Assembly: GCF_014207745.1 (NCBI RefSeq)
Contig: NZ_JACHJB010000001.1
Span: forward strand, 1,860,001-1,924,000
Direction of reading: 5' to 3'
Source of the DNA: Nonomuraea muscovyensis
Lineage (GTDB): Bacteria; Actinomycetota; Actinomycetes; Streptosporangiales; Streptosporangiaceae
Length of the DNA: 64,000 nt
The notes under the pieces were generated by a model. It saw only the letters and a list, made by a program, of their open reading frames with translations, had not been told where the DNA came from and made no database searches. Within the stretch, counting starts at the first letter, position 1. The number at the start of each line of letters is the position of its first letter. Both the position numbers and the translations under genes were made by a program. Shown one piece after another: positions 16,546 through 25,419 of this stretch.

Positions 16546-17508
16546 TTCTCGCCGAGAGTCTCCGGCTTTCAAGGCGGTCTTGAGGACGTCGATGGCCTGG
16601 GCCATGGCGGCGCTGGTGGCCTCGGTGGCGCGGACGGGGTTGAGCATCATGAAGTCGTGCAGCGTGCCGTTGTAGCGGACGCTGGAGGTGGGCACCCCGG
16701 CCGCGATCAGCTTGCGGGCGTAGGCCTCGCCCTCGTCACGCAGCACGTCGTTCTCATCGACGATGACGAACGCGGGCGGCAGGCCCTCGAGGTCGTCCAG
16801 GGAGGCGCGCAGCGGCGACGCGGTGATCTCGGCGCGCTGAGCGGGATCTGTGGTGTAGGCGTCCCAGAACCAGGCCATCGCCTTGGCCGTCAGGTATGGC
16901 CCGTCGGCGAACTCTCGGTAGCTGTCGGTGTCCTGGCCGGCGTCGGTGACCGGGTAGTACAGGGACTGGTGCACGAAATGCACGTCACCGCGCTGCTTGG
17001 CCAGGATGGTCAGGGCCGCTGTCATGTTGCCTCCGACCGAGTCGCCCGCGACGGCCATCCGGGAGGGGTCCAGCCCCTCCTCGGCGCCGAACTTCACGAT
17101 CCACTGGGCGGTGGCATAAGCCTGCTCGATGGCCACCGGGTAGCGGGCCTCGGGCGAGCGGTCGTACTCGACGAAGACGACGGCCGCACCCGCGCCGACC
17201 GCGAGCTCGCGCACGAGCCGGTCATGGGTGCCCGCGTTGCCGATGACCCAGCCGCCGCCGTGCACGTACAGGACGACGGGGAGCATGCCCGTCGAGCCGA
17301 CGGGCATGACGATCCGCACCCGCACGTTGCCGACCCCGGCGGGGACGACGATCCACTTGTCGTCCACGTCCGGCTTGGCGATCGGGGCGGCCTGGAGGTC
17401 GTCGAGGACCTTGCGGGCGCCCTCGGGGCCGAGCTCGTACGGGAACGGCGGCTTCGAGGTGGCCTGCGCCAGTTCCCAGGCGGCGGGCTCGAGGATATGC
17501 CTGTTCAT
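16495..17508 (-). CDS. alpha/beta hydrolase, hormone-sensitive-lipase-like esterase
   Basis: A 337-aa esterase of the HSL family. It has the oxyanion motif HGGGW (83-87), nucleophile elbow GDSVGG (S157), the aspartate in VDENDV and the histidine in TLHDFM. No signal peptide, so cytoplasmic. Its ATG overlaps the stop of the ferritin-like gene by 4 bp, so the two are coupled. The last ~20 residues (from about AGDSRRES) look like read-through into the decayed symporter region and are probably not native. Substrate unknown. Confidence 0.85.
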   Translation of the reverse strand: MNRHILEPAAWELAQATSKPPFPYELGPEGARKVLDDLQAAPIAKPDVDDKWIVVPAGVGNVRVRIVMPVGSTGMLPVVLYVHGGGWVIGNAGTHDRLVRELAVGAGAAVVFVEYDRSPEARYPVAIEQAYATAQWIVKFGAEEGLDPSRMAVAGDSVGGNMTAALTILAKQRGDVHFVHQSLYYPVTDAGQDTDSYREFADGPYLTAKAMAWFWDAYTTDPAQRAEITASPLRASLDDLEGLPPAFVIVDENDVLRDEGEAYARKLIAAGVPTSSVRYNGTLHDFMMLNPVRATEATSAAMAQAIDVLKTALKAGDSRRESAPVSSTTWRSRSTSR

Positions 17509-18551
17509 GCTGCGCCTTCTTTCGCCGTGGAGGAGCTACGTGCTTCGCGAGGCACGTAGGCGAACGTGGGACCGGCGCCGCCGGGCAGCGCCATCAGGGC
17601 CTGCGCCTGGGCCCTGAGCGTGAACATGGCGCGGGTGGCGTCCGTGAGCCGCTTCGGGTCGCCGTTGAATGCCTGCTCCAGCAGGTTCAGCAGGGTGCTG
17701 TAGGTGGTGTCGAACAGATCCTGCGCCGCCCGTACGGCACTGCCCGGCTCGGCGGCCCGCGGGTTGGGTGTCATCGGCAGCACGCCGTCCGGGTCGACGC
17801 CGATCTTCTCGCCGGTCGGGCCGGTTCTCGGGGTGTCGCCCCGCTGGTAACGGCGGCCGAGCTTGAGCTCCTGAAAGCGGTAGTAGTGGGCGACCTCTTT
17901 CCGCTCGGGGCGGAGGACGTCCTGGTCACCGTCCCAGACCTCGCCGCGGGCGTTGCCTTCCCCCTGCTCGACGATCTCCTTCAGCGCGCTGAGCGCGGAC
18001 TCCAGATCCTCGACGGCGAACAGCGATCCGGCAGTGTGGCGGAAGTGGGCGCCGCTCACCTGCCGGGCCGGGTCGCCGCAGAACACCTCCTTCTCGCCGA
18101 GCGTTTCGCACAGGTGGCGCAACCCCTGCTCGATCGCGGCGTAGAACTGCCCGATGGTCTCGTAATCGTCGTCCTGCGGTGGTGCGCCGGGCGGCGCGGG
18201 CTGTTCCAGGCGCAGGAACATCTCCAGCGCCTGCGCGCCGAACGGCACCAGCGACACCTCCAGATCGCCGTGGGGCAGCTTGCGCGGGTGCGGCGGCAGC
18301 ATCCCCGGCATGTCCAGACGCGGCGTGCCACCGACCGCATTGAGCAGGTTCGCCGCCAGCGCCAGATGCAGCATCTCCTCCACGAAGACACCGCTCACCA
18401 CCTCCACAGCCGCCGGGTTACGCTCCGGATCCAGCGAGTACAGCGCCGTCAAGTACGGCGGCAGCGTCGCGTGCTCCAGCTCGACCGCCCACTGCAGGTG
18501 CTCACGCAGGCTGCCGAGCGTGCCGATCCGCGGCTCAGGCAATGTCGTCAC
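17505..18551 (-). CDS. ferritin-like protein, VioB-type imine dimer synthase family
   Basis: A 348-aa protein of the ferritin-like family related to VioB/RebD/StaD (iminophenyl-pyruvate dimer synthase domain). Carboxylate and histidine ligands typical of the fold are visible in LQWAVELEHATLPPYL near the N-terminus and VEEMLHLALAANLLNAVGG (about 55-75), with a further conserved stretch ERKEVAHYYRFQEL (about 215-230). Members couple or oxidise amino acid-derived imines, but many are uncharacterised. The start overlaps the upstream small gene by 17 bp and the stop overlaps the esterase start by 4 bp, giving a tight operon. No tryptophan oxidase or indolocarbazole gene is nearby, so the product is unknown. 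Confidence 0.8.
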   Translation of the reverse strand: MTTLPEPRIGTLGSLREHLQWAVELEHATLPPYLTALYSLDPERNPAAVEVVSGVFVEEMLHLALAANLLNAVGGTPRLDMPGMLPPHPRKLPHGDLEVSLVPFGAQALEMFLRLEQPAPPGAPPQDDDYETIGQFYAAIEQGLRHLCETLGEKEVFCGDPARQVSGAHFRHTAGSLFAVEDLESALSALKEIVEQGEGNARGEVWDGDQDVLRPERKEVAHYYRFQELKLGRRYQRGDTPRTGPTGEKIGVDPDGVLPMTPNPRAAEPGSAVRAAQDLFDTTYSTLLNLLEQAFNGDPKRLTDATRAMFTLRAQAQALMALPGGAGPTFAYVPREARSSSTAKEGAA

Positions 18552-18765
18552 CCGGCCGCGAGCCGTCCTCCAGCACCTCGACCGCGTCGCGCAGCCCCCG
18601 CAGAGCGATCTTCTCGCGCTCGACGTCCGTCGGGTCGTACAGCCACTCGGTGACCGGCTGCCCCACCTCCTCCTCCGCGTGGCTGGCCTCGGCGATGATC
18701 AGCTCCTCCGCGATCTCGACGTGGAGCTCGTACAGGAACTCGTTCTCACTGTTCGAGGTGCTCAT
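18535..18765 (-). CDS. small acidic hypothetical protein
   Basis: A 76-aa acidic protein rich in glutamate with a predicted mostly helical sequence (LHVEIAEELIIAEASHAEEE). It has a strong ribosome binding site (GGAGGA) ahead of the ATG and overlaps the ferritin-like gene by 17 bp, so the two are co-translated. No family recognised; it may be an accessory subunit of the ferritin-like protein. Confidence 0.7.
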   Translation of the reverse strand: MSTSNSENEFLYELHVEIAEELIIAEASHAEEEVGQPVTEWLYDPTDVEREKIALRGLRDAVEVLEDGSRPGDDIA

Positions 18766-18927
18766 GTCTCCTCCAAGGGATGTACAGTCGGCCGGCGGCC
18801 GGCATCGGCTCGATCAGGATTGGCCGGACCCCGAACCGCTCAGCCCGCCGGCCCGCCGACTCCCGCGCCCATGTGGTCCGATCGCCAGCTAAGACAGGAC
18901 GGCCTCGGCATTTGTGACAAGATCCGG

Positions 18928-20658
18928 CTATTCGACGAGCTTTCCCATGGTTGAGACCTCGCGCATGAGGGCCGCGATCTCGGAGGGAATCGGCGGGATG
19001 CTCTCCCGCTCCACCGATCCGGGGCCTGACCACACGAGGTTTACCTGCAGTGCGGGGTCGAGTTCCGGGTAGTCGGAGCGGTTGTGGCAGCCACGGGTCT
19101 CGCGGCGCTCGATCGCGGTTTCGATGGTCGCGCGCGCGGCGAGCACCGCGGACTTCAGGTCGAAGGCGTGGGCCAGGTCCTGGAAGCCGGCGATGTCCGG
19201 GTGCACGCCCATCCCGGTGATGCGCGCCTCGACCGCGGCCAGCTCGGTAAGGCCTTTTCGCAGGCCGCCCTCGTCGCGTACCACTCCGGCGTGCTCCGTC
19301 ATGATGTCGCGGAGCGCTCGCTGCAGCGAGCGCACGTTCTCCGGGCCGTCGGCGGACAGGAGTTCGTCCACTTCCTCCCGCGCTGCGGCGAGCGCCTCGG
19401 CGGAGCGGCGCTGCGCGTCGAGACCCGCGGAATACTCCGCCGCCGCCTGACCGACGATGCGGCCGAAGACGAGGAGCTCGATGAGGGAGTTGCCGCCCAG
19501 GCGGTTGGCGCCGTGCAGGCCGCTGGCCGCCTCCCCGATCGCGTACAGGCCGTCGATGCCCGTGCCGTGGTCCTCGGGGCGTACCCAGACGCCGCCCATC
19601 GAGTAGTGCGCGGTCGGCGCGACCTCGATCGGCTCCTTGGTGATGTCGAGCATCTGCAGTTCCAGGAGCGTCTGGTAGACGCGAGGCAGCCGCGTCATGA
19701 TCGTCTCGCGCGGCAAATGCGACACGTCCAGCCACACGCCGCCGTCCAGGGTGCCGCGACCTTCCTTGATCTCTGTGTATGCGGCCAGCGCGACCCGGTC
19801 GCGCGTGGACAACTCCATCCGCTCTGGGTCATACCGGGACATGAACCGCTCGCCGAGCCGGTTGCGCAGGACCCCGCCCTCGCCCCGCGCCGCCTCGGAG
19901 ACGAGCGTGCCCGCCGCGTTCTCCGGCGCGATGAGACCAGAGGGGTGGAACTGCACCAGCTCGGGGTCGCGGATGCGGCAGCCGGCCAGGACGGCCAGGC
20001 GGAAGGAGTCGCCGGTGTTCTCATCACGCCGGGAGGAGGTGCGCCGCCAGATCCGGGTGTGGCCCCCCGCGGCCAGGATCACCGCATCGGCATGGATGAC
20101 GTAGTGGCTGCCGTCGGTCAGGTCGAACCCGTACGCGCCGAAGACCGCGTTGTCGCGCACGAGAATCCGCGTGATGTACACCGTGTCGAGGACGCGGACG
20201 TCGAGCTGGGCCGCCCGGTTGATCAGCGTGCGCTGGATCTCGAGTCCGGTGTAGTCCCCCGCGTACGAGGTGCGCCGGAAGGTGTGGGCGCCGAAGAAGC
20301 GCTGGGAGATCCGCCCGTCCTGCTCGCGTGCGAACGGCATGCCGTACCGCACGAGGTCCTCGATGCCACGCGCGGCCCCCTCGGTGACGATGCGCACCGT
20401 CTCGGGGTTGGCCAGCAGGTAACTCTCCTTGAGAGTGTCGGCCGCGTGCTGCTGCCAGGTGTCCTCGGGGTCCATCGTGGCGAGGGCCGCGTTGATGCCG
20501 CCTGCCGCGAGCGAGGTGTGTGCGTCCGCCTTCGGCCGTTTGCCGACCGCGAGGACATCCACCCCGCGCTCGGCGAGTTCGACGGCCGCCCGCAGCCCGG
20601 CCCCTCCCGTCCCGATGACCAGGACGGACGTGGCGATTCTGTTCTCTGACGCGTACAT
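18928..20658 (-). CDS. fumarate reductase/succinate dehydrogenase-type flavoprotein
   Basis: A 576-aa FAD protein of the SdhA/FrdA/NadB family: dinucleotide-binding GTGGAGLRAA near the N-terminus, HTSLAAGGINAAL, QFHPSG, EAARGEGGVLRN, the active-site region TAHYSMGGV and GLHGANRLGGNSL, followed by the C-terminal helical domain. No iron-sulphur or membrane-anchor subunit is adjacent, so it may act as a stand-alone oxidoreductase or aspartate oxidase-like enzyme. The ATG has GAAGGAG upstream and follows the LtrA gene by 9 bp. A gap of 162 bp, with no feature I recognise, separates it from the small acidic protein gene downstream. Confidence 0.88.
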   Translation of the reverse strand: MYASENRIATSVLVIGTGGAGLRAAVELAERGVDVLAVGKRPKADAHTSLAAGGINAALATMDPEDTWQQHAADTLKESYLLANPETVRIVTEGAARGIEDLVRYGMPFAREQDGRISQRFFGAHTFRRTSYAGDYTGLEIQRTLINRAAQLDVRVLDTVYITRILVRDNAVFGAYGFDLTDGSHYVIHADAVILAAGGHTRIWRRTSSRRDENTGDSFRLAVLAGCRIRDPELVQFHPSGLIAPENAAGTLVSEAARGEGGVLRNRLGERFMSRYDPERMELSTRDRVALAAYTEIKEGRGTLDGGVWLDVSHLPRETIMTRLPRVYQTLLELQMLDITKEPIEVAPTAHYSMGGVWVRPEDHGTGIDGLYAIGEAASGLHGANRLGGNSLIELLVFGRIVGQAAAEYSAGLDAQRRSAEALAAAREEVDELLSADGPENVRSLQRALRDIMTEHAGVVRDEGGLRKGLTELAAVEARITGMGVHPDIAGFQDLAHAFDLKSAVLAARATIETAIERRETRGCHNRSDYPELDPALQVNLVWSGPGSVERESIPPIPSEIAALMREVSTMGKLVE

Positions 20659-20667
20659 GATGCTCCT

Positions 20668-21852
20668 TCAGCTACGTGCCGCCCAGATGGCGACGGCGAC
20701 CAGCGCGACGCAGGCGGCCGCGATCAGCGCGACCACGGCGGCCACCCCGATCCACGGCGCCGCGAGCGGCGACAACACGACGGCGCCGACGCACCCTGCC
20801 ACGGCAGTGCGGGGGATGACGGAGTCCGCGTCGACCAGCGCATGCACCGCCCGGAGCAGGATGAGATACACCCCGACCGGGATGGCGACCGCGTAGCCGA
20901 TCGCCATCGGCGATGCCGCCACCTGGCGCCCGCTCTGCTCCACCGCAACCTCGAGCCCGGCGCCGAGGGCCGCCAGCGCGGCGAAGACGCCGAAGTGGCC
21001 GTACCCCCACCAGTACGACCGGTGACGCCGCTCGCTGAGCCCCTCCCCTGCCTCGACCAGGAAGTACAGCCACCACAGGGCGAACAGCAGGACGAGACCG
21101 GATCCGGCGATGACGACGAGGGGAGCCGCTTCGAGCGCCTCTTCAACCCCTCTGCTCGCGGCCAGGACACTCTCGCCCAGCAAAATGATCGTGAACAGGC
21201 CGTAGCGCTCGGCGATGTGCTGCGGGTGCCAGGTGGTTGCCCTTACCCGCTCCGCCCACCACGGCACCGCCAGCTCCAGGACGACCAGGCAGGCGAAGAA
21301 CGGCAACTGGAGTGAGGCCGGCAGGAGGTCGGCGTCCATGAGAGCGAGCCGGAGCAACCAGCACAACTCGACCAGACCTATGCCCGCGGCGTAGCGGAGC
21401 CCCGTACGGCGGCTCGCCGGGTCTTCGAACGCGGCCCTCAGCCATTGGGCGACGAGCCCGATCCTCATGATGAGGTAGCCCAGGGTGATGATCCCGTAGT
21501 CGGAGTGGCCGGCCGCGGCGGGCACGCCGACGGCGAGGACCAGCACCCCCGCCATCTGCACCATGGTCAGCAGCCGGTAGGGGACGTCGTCGGTGTCGTA
21601 GGACGAGGCGAACCAGGTGAAGTTCATCCACGCCCACCAGATGGCGAAGAACACCTGGAGGAACGGGACCAGCCCGGTCAGGCCATGACCTTCAGCGATG
21701 ACGTGCGCGAACTGCGCCGTGACGGCCGCGACCGCGACCACGAAGGTGAGATCGAAGAGGAGCTCGAGCTGGCTCGACGCGCGATGCGGCTCGTCGACGG
21801 GCCGTGAGCTCATCCTGACCCGGATCCGGATGGTGGTCATGGTCGAGGGCAC
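20668..21852 (-). CDS. low temperature requirement protein A (LtrA) family membrane protein
   Basis: About 394 aa with around ten hydrophobic segments. The LtrA hallmark is near the N-terminus (ELLFDLTFVVAVAAVT), followed by WWAWMNFTWFASSYDTDD and the late HIAERYGLFTIILLGESVL. The family is of unknown function, named from cold growth in Listeria. The GTG at 21852 has AGGAG seven bases upstream; GTG at 21858 or ATG at 21813 are alternatives. It is first in a same-strand run with the flavoprotein gene. Confidence 0.85.
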   Translation of the reverse strand: MPSTMTTIRIRVRMSSRPVDEPHRASSQLELLFDLTFVVAVAAVTAQFAHVIAEGHGLTGLVPFLQVFFAIWWAWMNFTWFASSYDTDDVPYRLLTMVQMAGVLVLAVGVPAAAGHSDYGIITLGYLIMRIGLVAQWLRAAFEDPASRRTGLRYAAGIGLVELCWLLRLALMDADLLPASLQLPFFACLVVLELAVPWWAERVRATTWHPQHIAERYGLFTIILLGESVLAASRGVEEALEAAPLVVIAGSGLVLLFALWWLYFLVEAGEGLSERRHRSYWWGYGHFGVFAALAALGAGLEVAVEQSGRQVAASPMAIGYAVAIPVGVYLILLRAVHALVDADSVIPRTAVAGCVGAVVLSPLAAPWIGVAAVVALIAAACVALVAVAIWAARS

Positions 21853-21945
21853 GCTCACGCTCCTGTCGCTCTTTCGGCGTCCGATTCACCCGAAAGACCG
21901 GACGGCGTCGTGATCTGTGACAGATCGCCGCAACAGCGATCGAAC

Positions 21946-22545
21946 TCAGCGGGCGATGTCGGCGGCGAGCACTTCTTCCAGCTCGGCGAGGTCGCCGGAC
22001 TGGGCGGCGGCGACGAACGTCCGTACGAGGCGCCGGTGCGCGGTGGTGCTCACCTGGTGGCGTCGCTCGGTGGCGAGGTGGTTGCGGGCGCGTCGCAGGA
22101 GTTGCCGCGCATGGTCTTCGCCAAGGTGGAGGAGCTCGGAGATCTGGCGGTAGGGGTAGTCGAAGGCCGTGCGCAGGAGATAGACGGCTCGTTCGGCGGG
22201 TGTCAGCCTCTCCAGCAGCAGCCGGATCGCGGTGTCGACCGCCTCTCGTCGTTCGGCTGCCGTCTCGGGCCCGGCGGAGAGGTCCACCGTCTCGGGGAGC
22301 CAGGGGCCGGCGGAGGTCTCTCGGCGCCTGCGGGCGGACTGGGCGACATTGATGGCGAGCCTCGTGGTGGTCAGCGCGAGGAACGCCGGCGGGCTGATGA
22401 CGACCGACCGATCGGCACGGGCCCAACGCAGCCACGTCTCCTGCACCACGTCTTCGGCTTCGCCCACGTCCTGCAGGACGCGCAGACCGATCGTGAGAAG
22501 CCGGGGCGCGGCGCTGACGAACGCCAAATCGTCTCCGTCCCCATG
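21946..22545 (-). pseudogene. ECF sigma factor fragment (SigJ/ECF41-like)
   Basis: Codes for sigma region 2 (RLLTIGLRVL, GEAEDVVQETWLRW) and region 4 (ERLTPAERAVYLL, YPYRQISELLHL, HARQLLRRARNHLA). No start codon lies in frame at the N-terminus: the only nearby ATGs are in another frame. The C-terminal SnoaL-like domain usual for this group is missing, with a stop after LEEVLAADIAR. Both ends are thus truncated. The 5' end abuts the 5' end of the divergent CdtB-like gene. Confidence 0.65.
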
Positions 22546-22560
22546 TGTGATCGACCGGTC

Positions 22561-24678
22561 ATGGGTCTGCTCCGCGTGGTCTTCGTACGCAAGTGGGCCG
22601 GCTCCTCCGGGCCGCAGAACGTCTTCTACGACAACACGCTGAGCAAGCAGACCACCGCCGGCGGCCCGTTCGAGCCGTACAGGCCGTACGGCGCCCAGGC
22701 CGGCACCGCCTTCCAGTTCGGATCGGACGACTCCGACCCACGCGCGTTCCTGCCCCTGAGCCAGAACAGGCAGGCGATCACGGACTGGACCGGACGGGAG
22801 ACCCTGAACTACCAGGGCAACGGAGTGGCCGCCCTCGACGTGGGACACCGGCACTCGCTGTTCCTCCGCGACACCGGCGGCGAGCTTCCCCCACGCGACC
22901 CGAAGCTCGTCGAGATCAAGGCGGCCACCTGGAACATGGCCGGCGCGTCCTCGCCGCAACAGGGCGACAGGTACGCGACCGCGCTGCCCGCTTTGCACAC
23001 CCGGGAGAGTCCTCCCAGGGAGAACGACATCCTGGCCCTGCAGGAGACCGGCTATCCCGCCGACCGGCACTATTGGGGCAAAGACACGATCGCGCAGGCC
23101 GACTACGTCAAAAGGATGCGCGACGGCAGCACGAACGCGCCTCCCGTCGAGGAGATCTGGCTCAGCCGAACCAGTGGAGGCCGCGGCGGAGGTTACCTCT
23201 ACTGGCTGAACACGAACGTCGACACCGGTTCCGGCAACCCGGAGAAGATCAATCTGGCCGTCTGGACGCGGAGAAGTGTCCAGAGGGACGAGATATTCGT
23301 CGTCCCCGGAGCGACCCGGAACGGCGTTCACGAGGGCAAGTCCCGTCCCGCGCTCGGCGTCAACTTTTGCGGGGTCGTCTACTTCACCTGGCACGGGGCC
23401 GCAGCAGGCGGCACGGACAACGTCACGATGCTGAGAAACATCAGGAGTCATATGCAGACCGCCGGCCCGAACGGGCAACCGCTGCCCTGGGTGGTCCTCG
23501 GCGACTTCAATATGGAGGCTTATGGGCAGACAGGATTGTTGACCGCCCTCGGCGACGACTCCCGTCAGTTCGACGTACTGCCCTCCAGCGGACCCACCCG
23601 GCCCGTCACGGGACGCACCATCGACTACGCCGTCACCCAGAACGGCGTCACCCCGGCGCTCTACAGGGGGTACGGGTTCGGGACGCCGATGACCGACTTC
23701 GAAATGTCGGACCACCTTCCCGTCGAATACGACTTCTCCTATCTCACCGAGGACCAGCGGTGCACGGCGTCCCAACCGGCGCGGCAGGCGAAGGCCGTTC
23801 CGCGAACAACGCAGAACCTCAGAAGCGCCTCCAGCACCCGCTCTCCCTACCCTTCCGGTTCGGGGACGCGGCCCGGCAGCAGCCGCCTCAAGACCAAGAC
23901 GTTCGCCCGGTCCGAGCAGAGCGCGCACAATTTCCGGTTCCTGGCCGCCAGTGACGACCCTGGACACTATCGCGTACTGCACAGCTTCACGCGTACCTAC
24001 CTGGGCCAGGAATCCGGACTCGCCGACGCGCCGGTGATTCTCCAGGGCTCCGACGACGGCGACTCCCAGCTGTGGCGATTGCTCGACATGGGAGACGGCA
24101 CCTGGATATTGCTGAACAAGGCCACCGGCCAGGCGTTGACCGCCCTGGATCGCGCTGACGGCGAAGAACTGGTGGATCGTGACCTCGCCGACGAATTCGA
24201 TCCCGACCAGCGCTGGTTCCTCCAGGACGCCGAGAACGAGGCGCTGGACGTCGATGAGATCGTCACCGGCGCGGGATCGGCCATGACCGTGCAGGACTCC
24301 GATCCGGAACCCGGCACGCCGGTGGCGCTCGAACCCGAAAGCGACGATTCCGAAGAAGAATTCATTCCCATATCGGCCGACAAGACCGGGGATTATTACT
24401 GCTACTACCTGGTCCACAAGGGACTGTATGTCAATTCAACGGCCACCAACCCCGCGGTCGGCGACGGCAACCTGCTCACGCTGAACGAATTCCGTCCCAA
24501 TGACGGCGGCTACATGTTCTGCACCCCGCCGGCCGACAGGCACGCCTCACAACTGACGGCGGTGGGCCAGTACGACGCGCAGGGCCGCTTCCTCAAGCTC
24601 GGCACTGTCGGCCCGGGTCTGCTGGCGCTGAGCGCGTCCTACGGGCTCAGCTGGACCTGGAAAGCCGTCGCAAGCTGA
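22561..24678 (+). CDS. CdtB-like nuclease with ricin-type lectin domain, probable 5' truncation
   Basis: About 705 aa from the first in-frame ATG near the junction. Residues 115-395 form an endonuclease/exonuclease/phosphatase domain closest in pattern to the CdtB subunit of cytolethal distending toxin: TWN (N125), LQETG (E162), a YFTWHGAAAGGTDN block (H278), GDFN (D315, N317) and SDH (D384, H385). All catalytic residues are kept. Residues about 440-570 resemble a beta-trefoil (ricin-type) lectin (QLWRLLDMGDG, LNKATGQALTAL), followed by an acidic stretch and a C-terminal domain that I cannot name. No signal peptide and no ribosome binding site are seen; the frame runs on antisense through the sigma fragment, so the true N-terminus has probably been lost. 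CdtA/CdtC-like genes are not present. Confidence 0.78.
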   Translation: MGLLRVVFVRKWAGSSGPQNVFYDNTLSKQTTAGGPFEPYRPYGAQAGTAFQFGSDDSDPRAFLPLSQNRQAITDWTGRETLNYQGNGVAALDVGHRHSLFLRDTGGELPPRDPKLVEIKAATWNMAGASSPQQGDRYATALPALHTRESPPRENDILALQETGYPADRHYWGKDTIAQADYVKRMRDGSTNAPPVEEIWLSRTSGGRGGGYLYWLNTNVDTGSGNPEKINLAVWTRRSVQRDEIFVVPGATRNGVHEGKSRPALGVNFCGVVYFTWHGAAAGGTDNVTMLRNIRSHMQTAGPNGQPLPWVVLGDFNMEAYGQTGLLTALGDDSRQFDVLPSSGPTRPVTGRTIDYAVTQNGVTPALYRGYGFGTPMTDFEMSDHLPVEYDFSYLTEDQRCTASQPARQAKAVPRTTQNLRSASSTRSPYPSGSGTRPGSSRLKTKTFARSEQSAHNFRFLAASDDPGHYRVLHSFTRTYLGQESGLADAPVILQGSDDGDSQLWRLLDMGDGTWILLNKATGQALTALDRADGEELVDRDLADEFDPDQRWFLQDAENEALDVDEIVTGAGSAMTVQDSDPEPGTPVALEPESDDSEEEFIPISADKTGDYYCYYLVHKGLYVNSTATNPAVGDGNLLTLNEFRPNDGGYMFCTPPADRHASQLTAVGQYDAQGRFLKLGTVGPGLLALSASYGLSWTWKAVAS

Positions 24679-24851
24679 CCGCCGGCGGCGTTCTACCGGC
24701 GGCATCGCGCCTGCCGATCACCACAACAGATCACGACCTATGACGGACGCCTTCGCCGGGCCGCGGACACAGCCCCCGCCAGTGCCGTACGCGCGCCTCG
24801 GCGAAGGCCCGGCATCTTCGTTTCTCGCCATGCCCTGGCGCGGGAGCGTGA

Positions 24852-25325
24852 TCACAACGAGCAGTCCCGCTCCCGGTGCTCGTCGAGCGCGCGGAGCACG
24901 TCGGCGCATGCCTGCGCGAAACCGGCCAGCCGCTCGGGGCCCAGCACGTCGATGAACAGGGCGTACACCAGCTCAGTGTGCTCGGGAACGGCCTTGTCGA
25001 TCGCCGCGTGGCCCTTGTCGGTGAGCCGCACGTCGGGATAGCGGCGGTCGTCGGTGTCCACCCGCTCGACCAGTCCGCGCTGCGCCATCCGGGTGAGCTG
25101 GTGGGACAGGCGGCTCTTCTCCCACTGGGTCGCGGCGGCCACCTCCGCGACGGGCATCTCCCGCCGCTCCGACTCCGTGAGCCGGACCAGGACCTCGAAG
25201 TCGGCCGCGGACAGGTCGCACTCGCGCTGCAGGTGCTGCTGCAGGTGTGAACCGAGGTGCTTGGCCATTTCGATGTACGTGCGCCACATCCGGTCGGCCT
25301 CGCCGATGTCCTGCTCCCATCCCAT
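24852..25325 (-). CDS. MarR-family transcriptional regulator
   Basis: A 157-aa winged helix protein: dimerisation helices at both ends, recognition region VAAATQWEKSRLSHQLTRM and wing VERVDTDDRRYPDVRLTDKG. It is transcribed away from the NmrA-like gene. Two TTGA-TCAA palindromes in the shared 94-bp gap suggest that it represses both genes, as is usual for MarR divergons. The ATG at 25325 opens with MGWEQDIGEADRMW. The 173 bp after the CdtB-like gene (24679-24851) hold no feature I recognise. Confidence 0.87.
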   Translation of the reverse strand: MGWEQDIGEADRMWRTYIEMAKHLGSHLQQHLQRECDLSAADFEVLVRLTESERREMPVAEVAAATQWEKSRLSHQLTRMAQRGLVERVDTDDRRYPDVRLTDKGHAAIDKAVPEHTELVYALFIDVLGPERLAGFAQACADVLRALDEHRERDCSL

Positions 25326-25346
25326 GACGCCCACCCTACCGGTTGC

Positions 25347-25393
25347 TTGACGTATCAACCTGGCGCTGTATGGTGGCCGGGTTGATACATCAA
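25347..25393. promoter_or_regulatory. MarR operators and promoter for the NmrA-like gene
   Basis: Two 12-bp elements with TTGA...TCAA arms, at 25347-25358 and 25382-25393. The first contains a -35 box TTGACG; a -10-like TATGGT at 25369-25374 lies 16 bp after it, and the second palindrome lies just past the expected start of transcription. Binding at either site would block the rightward promoter. Confidence 0.6.
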
Positions 25394-25419
25394 CCTGAAC
25401 ACATGAGGGGACCGTTTCT

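Noticed and set aside
22545..24417. Long minus strand open frame continuing upstream of the sigma fragment
   Set aside because: Beyond the sigma domains it is only the antisense of the CdtB-like gene; no start signal or recognisable domain.
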